Shown: positions 54,248-64,000 of the stretch, piece by piece
Numbering within the stretch: the stretch's first letter is position 1
Layout: the number at the start of each line of letters is the position of its first letter
DNA from: Bullera alba
Taxonomy: Eukaryota; Basidiomycota; Tremellomycetes; Tremellales; Bulleraceae
Direction of reading: 5' to 3'
Assembly (NCBI GenBank): GCA_001600095.1
Contig: BCIX01000006.1
Coordinates: 868,001-932,000, forward strand
DNA length: 64,000 bases
The notes under the pieces: generated by a model
Database searches by the model: none
What the model saw: only the letters and a program-made list of their open reading frames with translations
Told to the model about the DNA's origin: nothing
Position numbers and translations under genes: made by a program

Positions 54248-55968
54248 ATGGTCGACATCGGGCTGGAGTTCATCACCAGATTACCTGTACGCCAAGCATT
54301 TGGACCTCAGCATATTGCGACTGGCATTGGTCTCATGGCTCTAACGGTGCTCACTCACGTCACCCCTCATTCGCCGAGCTGGATCATATTCAGACGAGGT
54401 ATTGCGCTTCCGTTCATTGCTTGTGGGTTTCTATACCTGTATTGGGTACCCATCGTGCCTGAGCCTGAGCAACAATGGGGAAACGCAATAGGATGTTGTG
54501 AGTCGAGCATCCCCCCGGCTAGAGGACTCGTATTGGTGCTGTGCTGAACAGTGGGCGTAGTCAGCAGTATTGTTCGATTGATCGAATGGACCTTCTTCAC
54601 CGCCGAGACACACTGCTTTCGAGTCATACCAAAAGACCCGGTGTCCACCTCATCGATACATGAGCTCAACCAGAAAGCGGACTCGGTGGAGGTGACGCCC
54701 ACGGCACTCGTCCCGGAGCCTGTGCCCAAAGGCTTCACCAGGGCCAAACTCGATTGGGCATTCTCGCTGTTTGTCTCGGCCAGGGGTATCGGCTGGAACT
54801 ATAGTCCTCCTCTACCACAAACTTCAACGGTCCATCCTTTCCTGCGAACGTCGAAGCGCCGACCGTACATCTTGGCTCAGCTGAGGACCATATTGGTCAC
54901 CTTGCTCGTGCACGATACCACTCGTTACTTCATCTCCTATGTCGCCCCCGACTTCTTCACCGGCAAAATCTTGTATGACGATCTGTCCGTGGGTCGAAAG
55001 TCGGTATATTCGATTGTCACGGCCTCGAGAGCGTGGTATATCACCCAACAGAGCACTCCGTGGTTTTCCATAATCCTCGTCGGTCTGGGCGGGATTTTGG
55101 GCTGGGAGGGAGAAAATTGGAGCCCGTGGGGGAATCCGCCGTTCTTTGGTGGCTTGACTGAGCTATGGAGGAGTCCAGGGCTGTCGACAATGTGGTCAAA
55201 GGTCGGTCGTTTCGTCTATTCGTGGTCGATGGGCTTCAGCTGAATGAGCTGTAGACGTCGCATGCCTACTGGCGGAGGTTCCTGCATGTTGTCGGCTGGA
55301 TCGGTGTTGGCGAGAAGATCCTGCGGCTACCACCAACTGGACTCTCCAGTCATTCGCACACCAGACCGAGGCATCCAGTGATCGTCAAGGGCCCCTCTAC
55401 CGCAATACCTACAAAGCCATTAGCTTCCAGTACACAGCGACCGTCCGCCATCTCACGAAGGCCCTCAGAATATGATACACCGAGCCACCCGCTCGAAACC
55501 ACTCCTTCGAGGCGACTCAACACCAGAATCGCCCTGGCCAATCTCGTCAAATCCGTCATTGTCTTCACTATTACTGGACTTCTACACGACGTACCCTTCT
55601 TGCTCACACACTTGAACAAAACGCATCCCGTCCTGCCGAAGAGTATCCCGCTGTCCGATTGGCTGGTCGTTACTCCCTTCTTCCTCGCCCAACCATTTGT
55701 AATTATGATTGAAGCTGTCATCAAGAGGTTCTACCGCAGAACGAAAGCGGCGAAGGGGATCAAGCTTGGTTCCGAGCCTGACTGGCTGGTCACGATCGAA
55801 AGGACAGTGGGGTTCCTCGCTGTGTGGGTTTGGCTGGGATGGTCGGTGAAGGCCTATGTGAGCGGAATGGCTAGGTTGAGTGTGATGAATTGGCATGGCA
55901 TCAGGTCGTTCAGCTTGACGAGCGGGTTGCTGAAGGGAAGGTGGATGGACGACTTCACTGGCAAGTAA
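54248..55968 (+). CDS. wax-synthase-like membrane acyltransferase, copy 2
   Basis: Tandem partner of the preceding gene, same orientation, with introns at the same sites. Exon 1 begins MVDIGLEFITRLPVRQAFGP and includes LTHVTPHSPSWIIFRRGIAL; the second begins SSIVRLIEWTFFTAETHCFR with LVHDTTRYFISYVAPDFFTG and FFGGLTELWRSPGLSTMWSK; the third begins TSHAYWRRFLHVVGWIGVGE, where the Trp-His of copy 1 appears as Ser-His-Ala-Tyr. Hydrophobic segments and the LHDVPFLLTHLNKTHPVLPK and LGSEPDWLVTIERTVGFLAV stretches are nearly the same as in copy 1. The C-terminus is intact (KGRWMDDFTGK, TAA at 55966-55968). Predicted multi-pass ER-type membrane enzyme; reaction inferred only from family resemblance. 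Confidence 0.72.
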
Positions 55969-56171
55969 AGACTGTGCGTTAGTTGACAGGACCAGCAATT
56001 AGATCCTGCGATTAGCGCGAAGAAATCGACGGGAGGAGGTAGATGATTGAGCTAAGACTGCTGTTTGACGATCAGTGATGCCTAGATGGGATGTATTGTG
56101 CACATCACAATGCCTATGATACCTTATTATACAACCTAGTATGTGAACATGCGCTGATTCGGACAACGGAC

Positions 56172-56958
56172 CTAGTCGTCCCTCCAGGCGACCTCGCCTC
56201 TGGACCACCGTTCTGCCCAAATCGCCCTCTTGTGATACGTCTTGCGTGCTGCCTTGAACTCTTGGATAAACTCGTCGATGGAGCGGTTCTGGAAAGCAGT
56301 GTTAGTAGCTGTCATCTCGATGTTGAATTTCAATAGATCCTTGGTACTCACCCTTTCCGGTAGATTAGGCGGCGTGGACTCTCCTGGGGCAGGCGAGTCG
56401 ACCCGGGATACACTACCACTGGCGATTCCTGCTCCATTGCGACCTTCGATAAAGCTACTGGCGATCTTCTCCGACGCTTCATCTTGGGCCGTGATCGAAT
56501 GTCTCAGCCGCAGGTGTAGGAATGACGGTCTGTGTTTCTACCACCAAAGTCAGTATTGGATTGAACGTAAATGGATGAAGGTGGGGGTACGCACTTGGTA
56601 TAGATTCGCTTGAGCTTTCTCGATATCTGCCCAACTCGCCTTCAGCCCCTCGGCGTGGGCATATGACTGCGCCGTAGCATCCCGTAGCGCGAACAGCTCG
56701 TCTCTCAGCTCCAGATTGCGCTCTAGGCCTAGTCAGCCTCCGCCTCGTGGTTATAGGTGTGAAGGAGTTCGAGGACAACTCACTGGCCATCTCCTCATTC
56801 TCTTTGCCCAGCCGCTCGACATCGGACGCTAGCTCTTGAACCTCGGGCAAGGTGAACAGGAACGCTTCGGTGAGCTCAGGCGAGGAGAGCAGGTCCTTGA
56901 GAAATGAGGGCGGGTATGCCGCCAGCGAAGGGAATTGCTGGAGTAGCTGCGTCGACAT
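56172..56958 (-). CDS. VPS37: VPS37-like ESCRT-I subunit (Mod_r domain)
   Basis: Minus strand, start ATG at 56958 (MSTQLLQQFPSLAAYPPSFL), stop TAG at 56172-56174. Exon pieces give KDLLSSPELTEAFLFTLPEV, ELASDVERLGKENEEMA, then NLELRDELFALRDATAQSYA, LKASWADIEKAQANLYQ, HLRLRHSITAQDEASEKIAS and SIDEFIQEFKAARKTYHKRA. This is the Mod_r architecture: a proline/leucine lead, a long coiled coil with E-N-x-x-M/L-A-x-x-N, and a short end helix with the D-x-F-I-x-x-F/Y motif common to VPS37 proteins. VPS37 is an ESCRT-I subunit acting at endosomes in multivesicular body sorting. About four introns are implied. Confidence 0.75.
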
Positions 56959-57524
56959 GGCGAGATTTGCGAGGACGGAAATACGGTAGTGGCGAGTGTT
57001 CGATGGCTGTAGGGTCGAAGACTTGGCTATAGCAAGCTCCTAGCAAGGACTGGCACGAGTTCGATGAACGCTAGAGGTCAGGCTAGGTCACGCTGAGAGA
57101 TTGCTGAAAGACGCGGTCAGCGGGCGTTCCTGGCTGATTAGGGTGAGGACGTTGTCAATCCCCAAATCCTAATGCACTCCGTGATCACGGATTAGGATCA
57201 CTGTTATCAGTTTTGATGCCGCTAATTGCGACTAGTTAGTAACTTGAGACCAGCCCCGCTACCCCGCTTTAGCACTGTTGGGTTTCGGTGACGTCGAGCA
57301 GGTTGCCGACAACACAACGGTCTTGCATCATCAAACAAGAGTCTCAGCTTAGCACCATCACATCACCTCCAGCGACTCTCACGGACCCGGAGTATGCCCC
57401 GCCAAAGTGATCGATAGAAGCAGAAGTGATCACAAGTGCTGGCGAGCGAAACATCCACACTGGGCAATCCGGCGGCAACCAAACAGATCTTGCACGTTTC
57501 ACCACTTCATACATCCCAGCTACA
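56959..57524. promoter_or_regulatory. divergent intergenic region, VPS37 / lipase
   Basis: 566 bases between outward-facing genes. It contains an inverted pair around 57165-57200 (TCCTAATG...TGATCACGGATTAGGATCAC), otherwise nothing notable; the lipase leader begins in a CATCA-rich stretch near 57330. Confidence 0.4.
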
Positions 57525-60500
57525 ATGCCCGGGTCGGCTACTGCCTCTGGATCCGGCAGTGGTCTGTTGACAGATGCAGAGCTATGGGACGTCGACTACG
57601 TAGACAAAGAGTAAGTCACACTCAAAAGGCCAGAGCTGCCTTTGTGCATTGAGTAACAAGATGCAGACACTCTGAGGCATTTGCTCGAGCGCTATCAACA
57701 CCCGATGTCCTGACAGAAGGAGATGCGACACCCTCCTCGCCTCGATCACCTTCGATATCGTTGGATCCAACGGATAAATGGCAGTATGGACCGGAGAATG
57801 GGTTGCTGGGACAACAAGGTAGAGAGCATGGTGGAGAGGGCAGGAGGGGCAGAGTGGAGAAGCTTTCGGCTACATCGGACTTTGCGGTGGGTGATGGAGC
57901 TCATTTGTGTCGAGACGGGAGGTAGGCTAGGTGAGAATGTGCTGGCTGACGAGGTCTCTGTAGCCAATTCACCAAAGGGTCTCAAGGTGGGTCAACAGGT
58001 AGAGCATAGGGGATGAAAATGCTGATCGAGATATTAGACGCCATACGAAGTCTGCTCAGCAAGGAATCACGTATCATCTCATGAGATGGCCTCTGCTGGT
58101 AAGTAAATTACAGCTTCAAGCTTCTCACCGAAGGCATCGGAGCTGAACCTCTCGATAGTGGTTCATCTTCTTCATCATATCAATGGAGTTCGGAGCGTAT
58201 GTCGTCACTCGACAAGTGGTCAATGTGTTCGAATACCTAGTGGCATGGAGGGGTCACAAATCGACTCTACGCTCGGAATTGCGGAAAGCGCAGACGTATG
58301 AAGACTGGGTCAAGGCCGCCAAGAAGCTGGACGAATACTTGGGCTTTGATGAATGGAAGGAGACCGAGGAAGACGGCTATTTCGACTGGACGCTGGTCAA
58401 GCGGGTCGACCGGACTCTGCGGCGTATGCGGAGTGCGAAAGACTTCAGAGGATTGATGGACGCTCTGGCAGTATGTGTCAGGAGCAATTTCGCCGGAACG
58501 GAGGGCGTAAAGATGTACAGCGAGGTGAGCTCTCCCAATATCTCGGCTGGTGGCGTGTCACGCTGACGGAGACAGACATTCCACGGAACGAAACGAGTAG
58601 TCGAGGCGCATGTCAACGAAGTCGCCGCTTGTCTAGACAGTATCCGGACCTCGACGGACATCTCCCTAGAGGAGAAGCGGGCATTCTTCAGAGCCGTCAA
58701 CAAGAACTATGGCAGTAGCGCGTTATGTCTATCTGGAGGCGCGAGCTTCGGTTACTATCAGTAAGTTCTCAGCTGGGAAACACTTCCCAGCCAGCTGACA
58801 TGATATAGCTTTGGCGTGATCAAGGCTTTCCTCGAAGCGGACCTCCTACCACGAGTCATCACGGGTACCTCGGCAGGTGGTCTTGTCGCCGCCCTGCTGT
58901 GTACCCGCACCAATGATGAGCTAAAGCACCTCTTGGTTCCGAGGTTGGCGGACAAGATTACCGCTTGTTCAGATCCATTCAGAGTATGGTTCAGGCGGTT
59001 CAGGGAGACTGGAGCGAGATTCGACAGCGTGGAATGGGCTCAGAAGGTGGATCCAACCTGTGATCGCCGAACACTACATTCACTAATGATTTTCGCTAGG
59101 CCACATTCTTCACTAGAGGCTCTCTGACGTTCAAAGAGGCTTATGAGAGGACTGGACGAGCACTCAACGTATCGGTCGTCCCGTCAGACAGGCACTCGTG
59201 AGTAATACCACACACATACCTCTTGATTCTGTGCTCATCCACCTCCCAGACCTACCATTCTCCTAAATCACCTCACAGCGCCAAATTGCGTGATATGGTC
59301 TGCGATCCTGGCTAGTGCTGCTGTACCAGGCATTCTCAATTCGGTGAGTCCGCGCGCACGCTCAAAATCACAGTGCTGAGTAGATGGCATGCAGGTCGTC
59401 TTGATGGCGAAAGATCGTAATGGACAGATCAAACCGCACAACCTAGGCGGCTCGCGATTCAAAGACGGCAGTCTGCGAGAGGACATCCCTCTTGGAAGTC
59501 TGCATACCCAGTTCAATTGCAATTTCTCGATAGTGTCGCAGACGAATCCCCATATCCACCTATTTTTCTTTGCCCCTCGAGGATCTGTCGGTGAGTGTTT
59601 CAATCTATCCGGCGAGATTGTGTCTGACGTCGTCACAGGCCGACCGGTCGCGCATAGAAAAGGCAAAGGTAAGCGAATCCCCATTTGACGGTTCGTGTCG
59701 ATTTATGCTCAAGGACACAGGCTGGCGTGGAGGATTTATCCTATCTGCGCTCGAGTCATACATCAAGTTGGATCTCACGAAGCATTTCAAGGTATGTCCT
59801 AGTAGATCGGAAATTAATGCGGAGCTTACTCGTTATAGGTCATTCGGGATCTTGATCTCTTACCCCAGCTTCTGCAGAGCGATTGGAGCGGTGTCTTCCT
59901 GCAGCGGTTCAGTGGTGATCTGACTCTGACTCCAAGAAGCACTCTAGGAGTAGGTCCAATCACTGTTTCGACAGGGAGGTCCGAGCTGACAGTTGGCTAG
60001 GATTGGTTCCGTATTCTTTCGGATCCAAATCGAAGTCAGCTGGAACGGATGTTTGACGTCGGTCAAAAGGTCGCCTGGCCAGCGCTTCACATGGTACGAA
60101 ACCGAATGATCATCGAGGTGAGTACAGAGCCTGGTTGACGTAGTATTCAAAACAAGTATTGACTTAAACTCCCACAGCGCGCCATCCTTCGTGGACGCAC
60201 GGAAGTGCGAGCGGCGCTGCACCGAGATCGAACAACCATCGATCCTGAGCACGTGCGAGAACCATCCTCCGACCGAGAGAAGCGCATGATCGACGGACTG
60301 CCAGGCGGCCTTACGATACAGGTCCCCATCGAATCGGATGCCGATGCCGGCTTCTTGCAAAGGTCCAAGAAGGCGAAATCCCACCGTGGACTAGCTGCGC
60401 CACCTGGAGCGTATCAGCAGAACAATCCCTTGAGGAGGAGAAGAGGTGGTGCTGTCGCAAGTGGTGGAAATGGCTCAGGAAGCTCGAGTAGACGGCCTTT

Positions 60501-61296
60501 CCCAGCGGCTGCTGGACTAGAACCCCCTCGTCGAGGACATACAACCGAGCAACCAGCTCGCCGATCGTCTACGCCTGGGCCATCCCGAGACGACCGTCGC
60601 CGAGCAGTTTCAGAACAGCCAGAAACGACGCCTGTGCGTGCGCAAGACCCTAGGGGATACACCGCTACTATTGGAGATACGCTTCGACACGTCCGTACGT
60701 CTTCCATATCGGCCTTCACTAGCCCGTTCCGCTCGAAAGCGAGTCTCAACACCGCGGCCAATGCCGGCGATCGCGACCGCGCCGGGAGCACCCCAGAGGA
60801 TTCCGGAAATGAGAATCACCGACATCGGTCCCAAAGAAGCATTTCCAGGTGGTTTGGTGGAATCTCCGAGTCATCCACATCGGATGAAGCGGAGGACGAT
60901 GGCGAGTTGGGTCGATATGGCAATTTGGTCAATGTGAACGGGACCAACGGCGGGTCTCATGCCTATGGCCACAGTAGGACCAGGAGTAATGGCAGCACCG
61001 AGGATGATGACACGCCGAGGTTTAGCCAGAGAAGGGTGTTGGGCCTGAGCGAGGGCGAGGGTGAAGGAGAGGATGGGCTGGACGAGGAGGTGCTGGTGGA
61101 AGACCCAGATTCGGCGTCTGATATTGGAGAAACGAGAGAGGGGAGTGCAGGGGAAGGTCGGATCCCGATTCCAGGCGGGGAAAGGGTTCGTCAGAGGGAT
61201 ATAGATGCCACAGCTGCGGCTGGCCAAAGGCTCAGAGTTGTCGATTCCCAGAGTCAAAGGACTCCTCAATATAGCCCACCTCAGCAGGACCAGTGA
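57525..61296 (+). CDS. patatin-domain triacylglycerol lipase (Tgl4/Tgl5 type)
   Basis: The ATG at 57525 (MPGSATASGSGSGLLTDAEL) lies in the open frame that precedes a chain of short exons. A hydrophobic segment WFIFFIISMEFGAYVVT (about 58160-58215) is followed by a helical region and LEEKRAFFRAVNKNYGSSAL. The patatin core shows CLSGGASFGYYH (oxyanion loop, about 58730-58760), FGVIKAFLEADLLPRVITG, TGTSAGGLVAALL (nucleophile Ser in G-x-S-x-G, about 58865), and GGSRFKDGSLREDIPLGSL (catalytic Asp in D-G, about 59465), matching the DUF3336-patatin family of fungal triacylglycerol lipases and plant SDP1. It hydrolyses storage triacylglycerol at lipid droplets. A long disordered Arg/Ser/Glu-rich tail of about 330 residues (60300-61296) follows and may be a regulatory target of kinases. 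Confidence 0.85.
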
Positions 61297-61561
61297 TCTA
61301 TAGGTAGAGATAGGAGACATAGATGAGCTGCTTAGCTGTCCCGCTATAGAGAAGGAGCTCGTACAACCCCTGTATCTGACGACGTAACGATAATGCATGG
61401 ACACCGCCAATACACCAATGAAGACCGGAATAAGCTTGAAAGAGGGTATCTCTAGTGAAGGGCGGATGTCGTCTGCGACATGCCGCTGTCTATAGGAGTA
61501 TGGTTACACACATACAGTCGAGCCAGAAGGACTCGAAGAGTAGCTAGCCTAAAGTCGGGGT

Positions 61562-62766
61562 TCACAACGCTGCGTTCTGCTCGCGCTCCAGCTTCTCTAG
61601 TCTGGAGATTTGCCTACAGTGGGGTTTGAGTATCAGTAGGCGCATCGCATGTCTTCGTACAAGGACAAGGGACTTACTCGTCACGTTTTGCCATTCTCCA
61701 TCTATTCAACTTCGCCTGCTCGTTGACTTTGAATCCGAATATCTTCGGCTCGAAGAACTCCGCCTTGAGTCCCGCATTCGCCGTCGACATGACTCCACCC
61801 ACTGCCGAGACCAAGCCAGAGTCCCGGGAGCCGCCTATTGTGTTCACGGCGGACATTGCGCTCGAACCCTGGGACATCATATTGCGCGTCATTTCACCAA
61901 CGGCATTGCCGAATGTGCTGGGTGTGGCGGTAGAGTGAGATGCGCCTGTCTGACTGATGGGTGGCGTCTTTGAGGGGATGAGCTGGGGGTACACCATGAA
62001 CAGCATGTGGGGGAAAGTTGTGCCAAAGTATGCTCCGTCTATAGAACCGTGTCGGTTGGATTTGGGCGAGTAAATGTCCTCGCATCGAGGGCAGTATAGC
62101 TTGACGGCTTTCTGGTAAGGTATGTCCGAGAGGCCGACGGGGAGTAGTGGCTGAGCGTAACAGTATACACGGGGACAACGGCCAAAGTCTGCTTTTCGAT
62201 ACTTATCGAGCTGCAAGTCGGTCGAGATGAGTCTTCCTTTCTAGTGCATGCTGCGACAAGCTCACCATTTTGCTCAGCCCGCGCGAGGTGACGATGTATC
62301 TGGCGTGTATCAGGCCATAGAGGAATCTCGCCGACGTCTCCACCATCTCCCGCACATCATCATCTAGCTCTTCTTCATCTGCGAGGTGTCAGCTGTTGGA
62401 AGGTTGTTTAGGCATATCTCGGGGAGAGAGACAACTAACCCAACGAGTCCGTTATTAGGTCCAGTGCCCGGTTGTACTCCTGTACTACGTCGCTATTCAG
62501 ACCAGTCAAGTTGAACCTGTCCAGAATATAATCCTCGTCCACTTCTGCGAAGTACTCCTGCGGCAGGTCGTCAGCTGTACTCGACGACTGTGGACTGGTG
62601 GCAGCTTACATTGCCCTTGGTCGATAGAAACCAGGAAATCCAGCTGTCCAATCTGCGTCAGTGATGATGATCTTGCCAGTCAAAGCCTTCCACTGCCGTT
62701 CGCCCATGCCTTGATCACTCACGTGTTCGAGTAATCGCTCTCGGAGCCCGTTGATAGATCGTCCAT
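61562..62766 (-). CDS. CKB1: casein kinase 2 regulatory (beta) subunit
   Basis: Minus-strand gene of about six exons, start ATG at 62764-62766 ([14 protein letters not shown]), stop TGA at 61562-61564. After splicing it reads [143 protein letters not shown]. The four Cys of the zinc finger (C-P-R-V-Y-C and C-P-R-C) and the F-x-L-T-G-L block are diagnostic of CK2 beta. It dimerises and tethers two CK2 catalytic subunits, shaping substrate choice. A Gly/Ser/Thr-rich insert ([38 protein letters not shown]) extends the C-terminal region beyond the animal protein, as seen in other fungi. Confidence 0.93.
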
Positions 62767-63108
62767 GTTGCCTGTGTTGCGATAAGGCAATGCTTCGGAG
62801 TTTGGTTTTTGGTTGGATGGCTTCTGCAACGGCTGAGGTTACGATGCTCCTGAGGCTGTACCAGCAAGATGAGCTGTAGTGTAGACGTCAAAGAGTAGTT
62901 GGCAGTGAGTTGGCAGTGAGCAAGACGAGCGTGTATGATCAGCTTGTCCTTTTTGTGAAACAAGGAACGGAATCAAATTCAACTGAGCCGAGCCCGGCCC
63001 AGCGAGTCTGCTATGACGCCAGTATATACAAGGAGGTCTTGACCATCATATCACTTGCATACTATACCCCGCTTGCTTGAGGTAGCGATATCGAGACGGG
63101 CTCCAGCC
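62767..63108. promoter_or_regulatory. divergent intergenic region, CK2 beta / VPS33
   Basis: 342 bases between outward-facing genes. A GTTGGCAGTGA tandem repeat at about 62898-62920 is the only visible motif. Confidence 0.45.
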
Positions 63109-64000
63109 ATGTCGTCAGTAGCAGGTCCATCGAAACCGTCGGCACAAACTTCGCACCCACCCGCACCGTCCACGTCCGGCGACTCGGAGTCCACTCAGCA
63201 GCAACAGCCACAGCAGGAGAAGGGACTGGATGTGGGAGTTCTCAGAGAGCTGACAAGGACCGCTCTGGTGGAGAGACTCAATGAGGTGGGTACAGCTGTT
63301 GTGTGATAGTCGGGGATGAGCTGTTCTTGGGTCTGATTCCAATCTGATCTAGATACAAGGCGCCAAAACGCTAGTCCTGGACTCTGTTCTAGCCGGGCCA
63401 TTGGGTTTGATCACGGAGGTAGCTCTTCTCAAGGTCAGTCCGAGTCTAGACTGCGACTCAGAAATTCAGTTGTGCTGATAGAATCTTCACTAGCACCAAG
63501 CGGTCGACAAGATGTTCTGGCTGGAGTCCGGGCCTTTGAATGTCAATACGAGGAACCTAGTCTGGCTGTGTCGGCCGCGGATGAGTCATATGCGGATGAT
63601 AGCCCGTGAGCTCGCTGGCATGAACTCCTGTGAGACTATGAGCTGACGATAGCGTATAGAGCAAATACGCTCGCAGCAGAGCACACCCTCGCCCAGTGGT
63701 CCATTGGTCTACACGATTCTCTTGGTGCCTCGAGTGACTGAATTATGCCGCAAGGTTCTGGAAGACGAAGGAGTAGCTGGAGATGTGACTTTATCCTTGG
63801 TAAGCCTGTTCGTCGGATAGCTGACTTGTGCAACATTGACGTGGTCTGTATAACCAGTTCAAAATGGAGTTCATACCGCTAGAAGACGACCTGCTCTCGA
63901 TGGAGATGGACGATGTAGCGAGGGACATATACCTAGTGCGTACGAGCACCCTGTCCGATACTCTCGCTGACATTTTACAGGACGGCGATGACACCCCTCT
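63109..64000 (+). CDS. VPS33: VPS33-like Sec1/Munc18 protein, partial (5' part)
   Basis: Starts MSSVAGPSKPSAQTSHPPAP; a Gln/Ser-rich lead is followed by LDVGVLRELTRTALVERLNE, then after an intron IQGAKTLVLDSVLAGPLGLI, TEVALLKHQAVDKMFWLESG, VWLCRPRMSHMRMIAEQIRS, LVYTILLVPRVTELCRKVLE and LFKMEFIPLEDDLLSMEMDD. This order fits the N-terminal domain of VPS33, the SM protein of the HOPS and CORVET tethering complexes that binds SNAREs for vacuole and endosome fusion. The gene runs off the window end in an exon starting DGDDTP, so only about the first 220 residues are present. Introns are 55-75 bases with GTGAGT/GTAAGC-type donors. Confidence 0.75.

Overview
The window is nuclear DNA of a fungus, most likely a basidiomycete yeast of the Tremellomycetes (Cryptococcus/Kwoniella-like). 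The evidence is that almost every gene is cut by many introns of about 45-60 bases with GTGAGT/GTAAGT donors and CTGAC/CTAAC-like branch sites; that it contains fungal-only machinery (DASH/Dam1); and that genes are packed on both strands with short intergenic gaps. The taxon is an inference from gene style, not from a marker gene. I saw no tRNA, rRNA or CRISPR. Exon limits were read by eye from splice signals and frame continuity; single-base errors are possible.

Layout. 1-6.7 kb: one Ser/Pro-rich unknown gene, a small Cys-rich ORF, then gene-poor, partly degenerate DNA. 6.7-10.8 kb: an RS-rich SCI1-like protein, then ribosomal proteins uS4 (RPS9) and eL21 (RPL21), which are divergently transcribed from one 666-base promoter. 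11.0-15.4 kb (minus): a complete telomerase reverse transcriptase. 15.8-18.6 kb: PRKRIP1-like splicing factor and CDC73 (Paf1 complex). 19.1-22.6 kb: an ATP-dependent DNA ligase of LIG4 type without BRCT domains. 22.9-26.1 kb (minus): a broken SNF2-like helicase gene lying directly against a degenerate Ty3/gypsy integrase-chromodomain remnant. 26.7-28.8 kb: glutathione reductase with two micro-exons.

29.8-39.0 kb: a long RhoGEF (DH domain, no PH), an RG/Ser-rich unknown on the minus strand, and the DASH subunit DAM1. 39.3-40.9 kb: two adjacent small genes that look like diverged tandem paralogues. 41.1-44.6 kb: a dienelactone hydrolase and a mitochondrial-looking MoaB/Mog-domain protein. 44.9-48.3 kb: a Nup88/Nup82-type nucleoporin and a small unknown. 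49.1-51.5 kb: three consecutive small TATA-box genes, two of them broken or recoded. 52.1-56.0 kb: a tandem pair of wax-synthase-like membrane acyltransferases, one with a frameshifted C-terminus. 56.2-64.0 kb: VPS37 (ESCRT-I), a patatin triacylglycerol lipase, casein kinase 2 beta subunit, and the start of VPS33 (HOPS/CORVET).

Most of the window is ordinary housekeeping. The most unusual parts are the SNF2-like/retroelement junction (22.9-26.1 kb), the small-gene cluster with an in-frame TGA (49-51.5 kb), the wax-synthase pair with a terminal frameshift, the tandem small paralogues at 39-41 kb, and a DAM1 with a winged-helix-like C-terminal extension.
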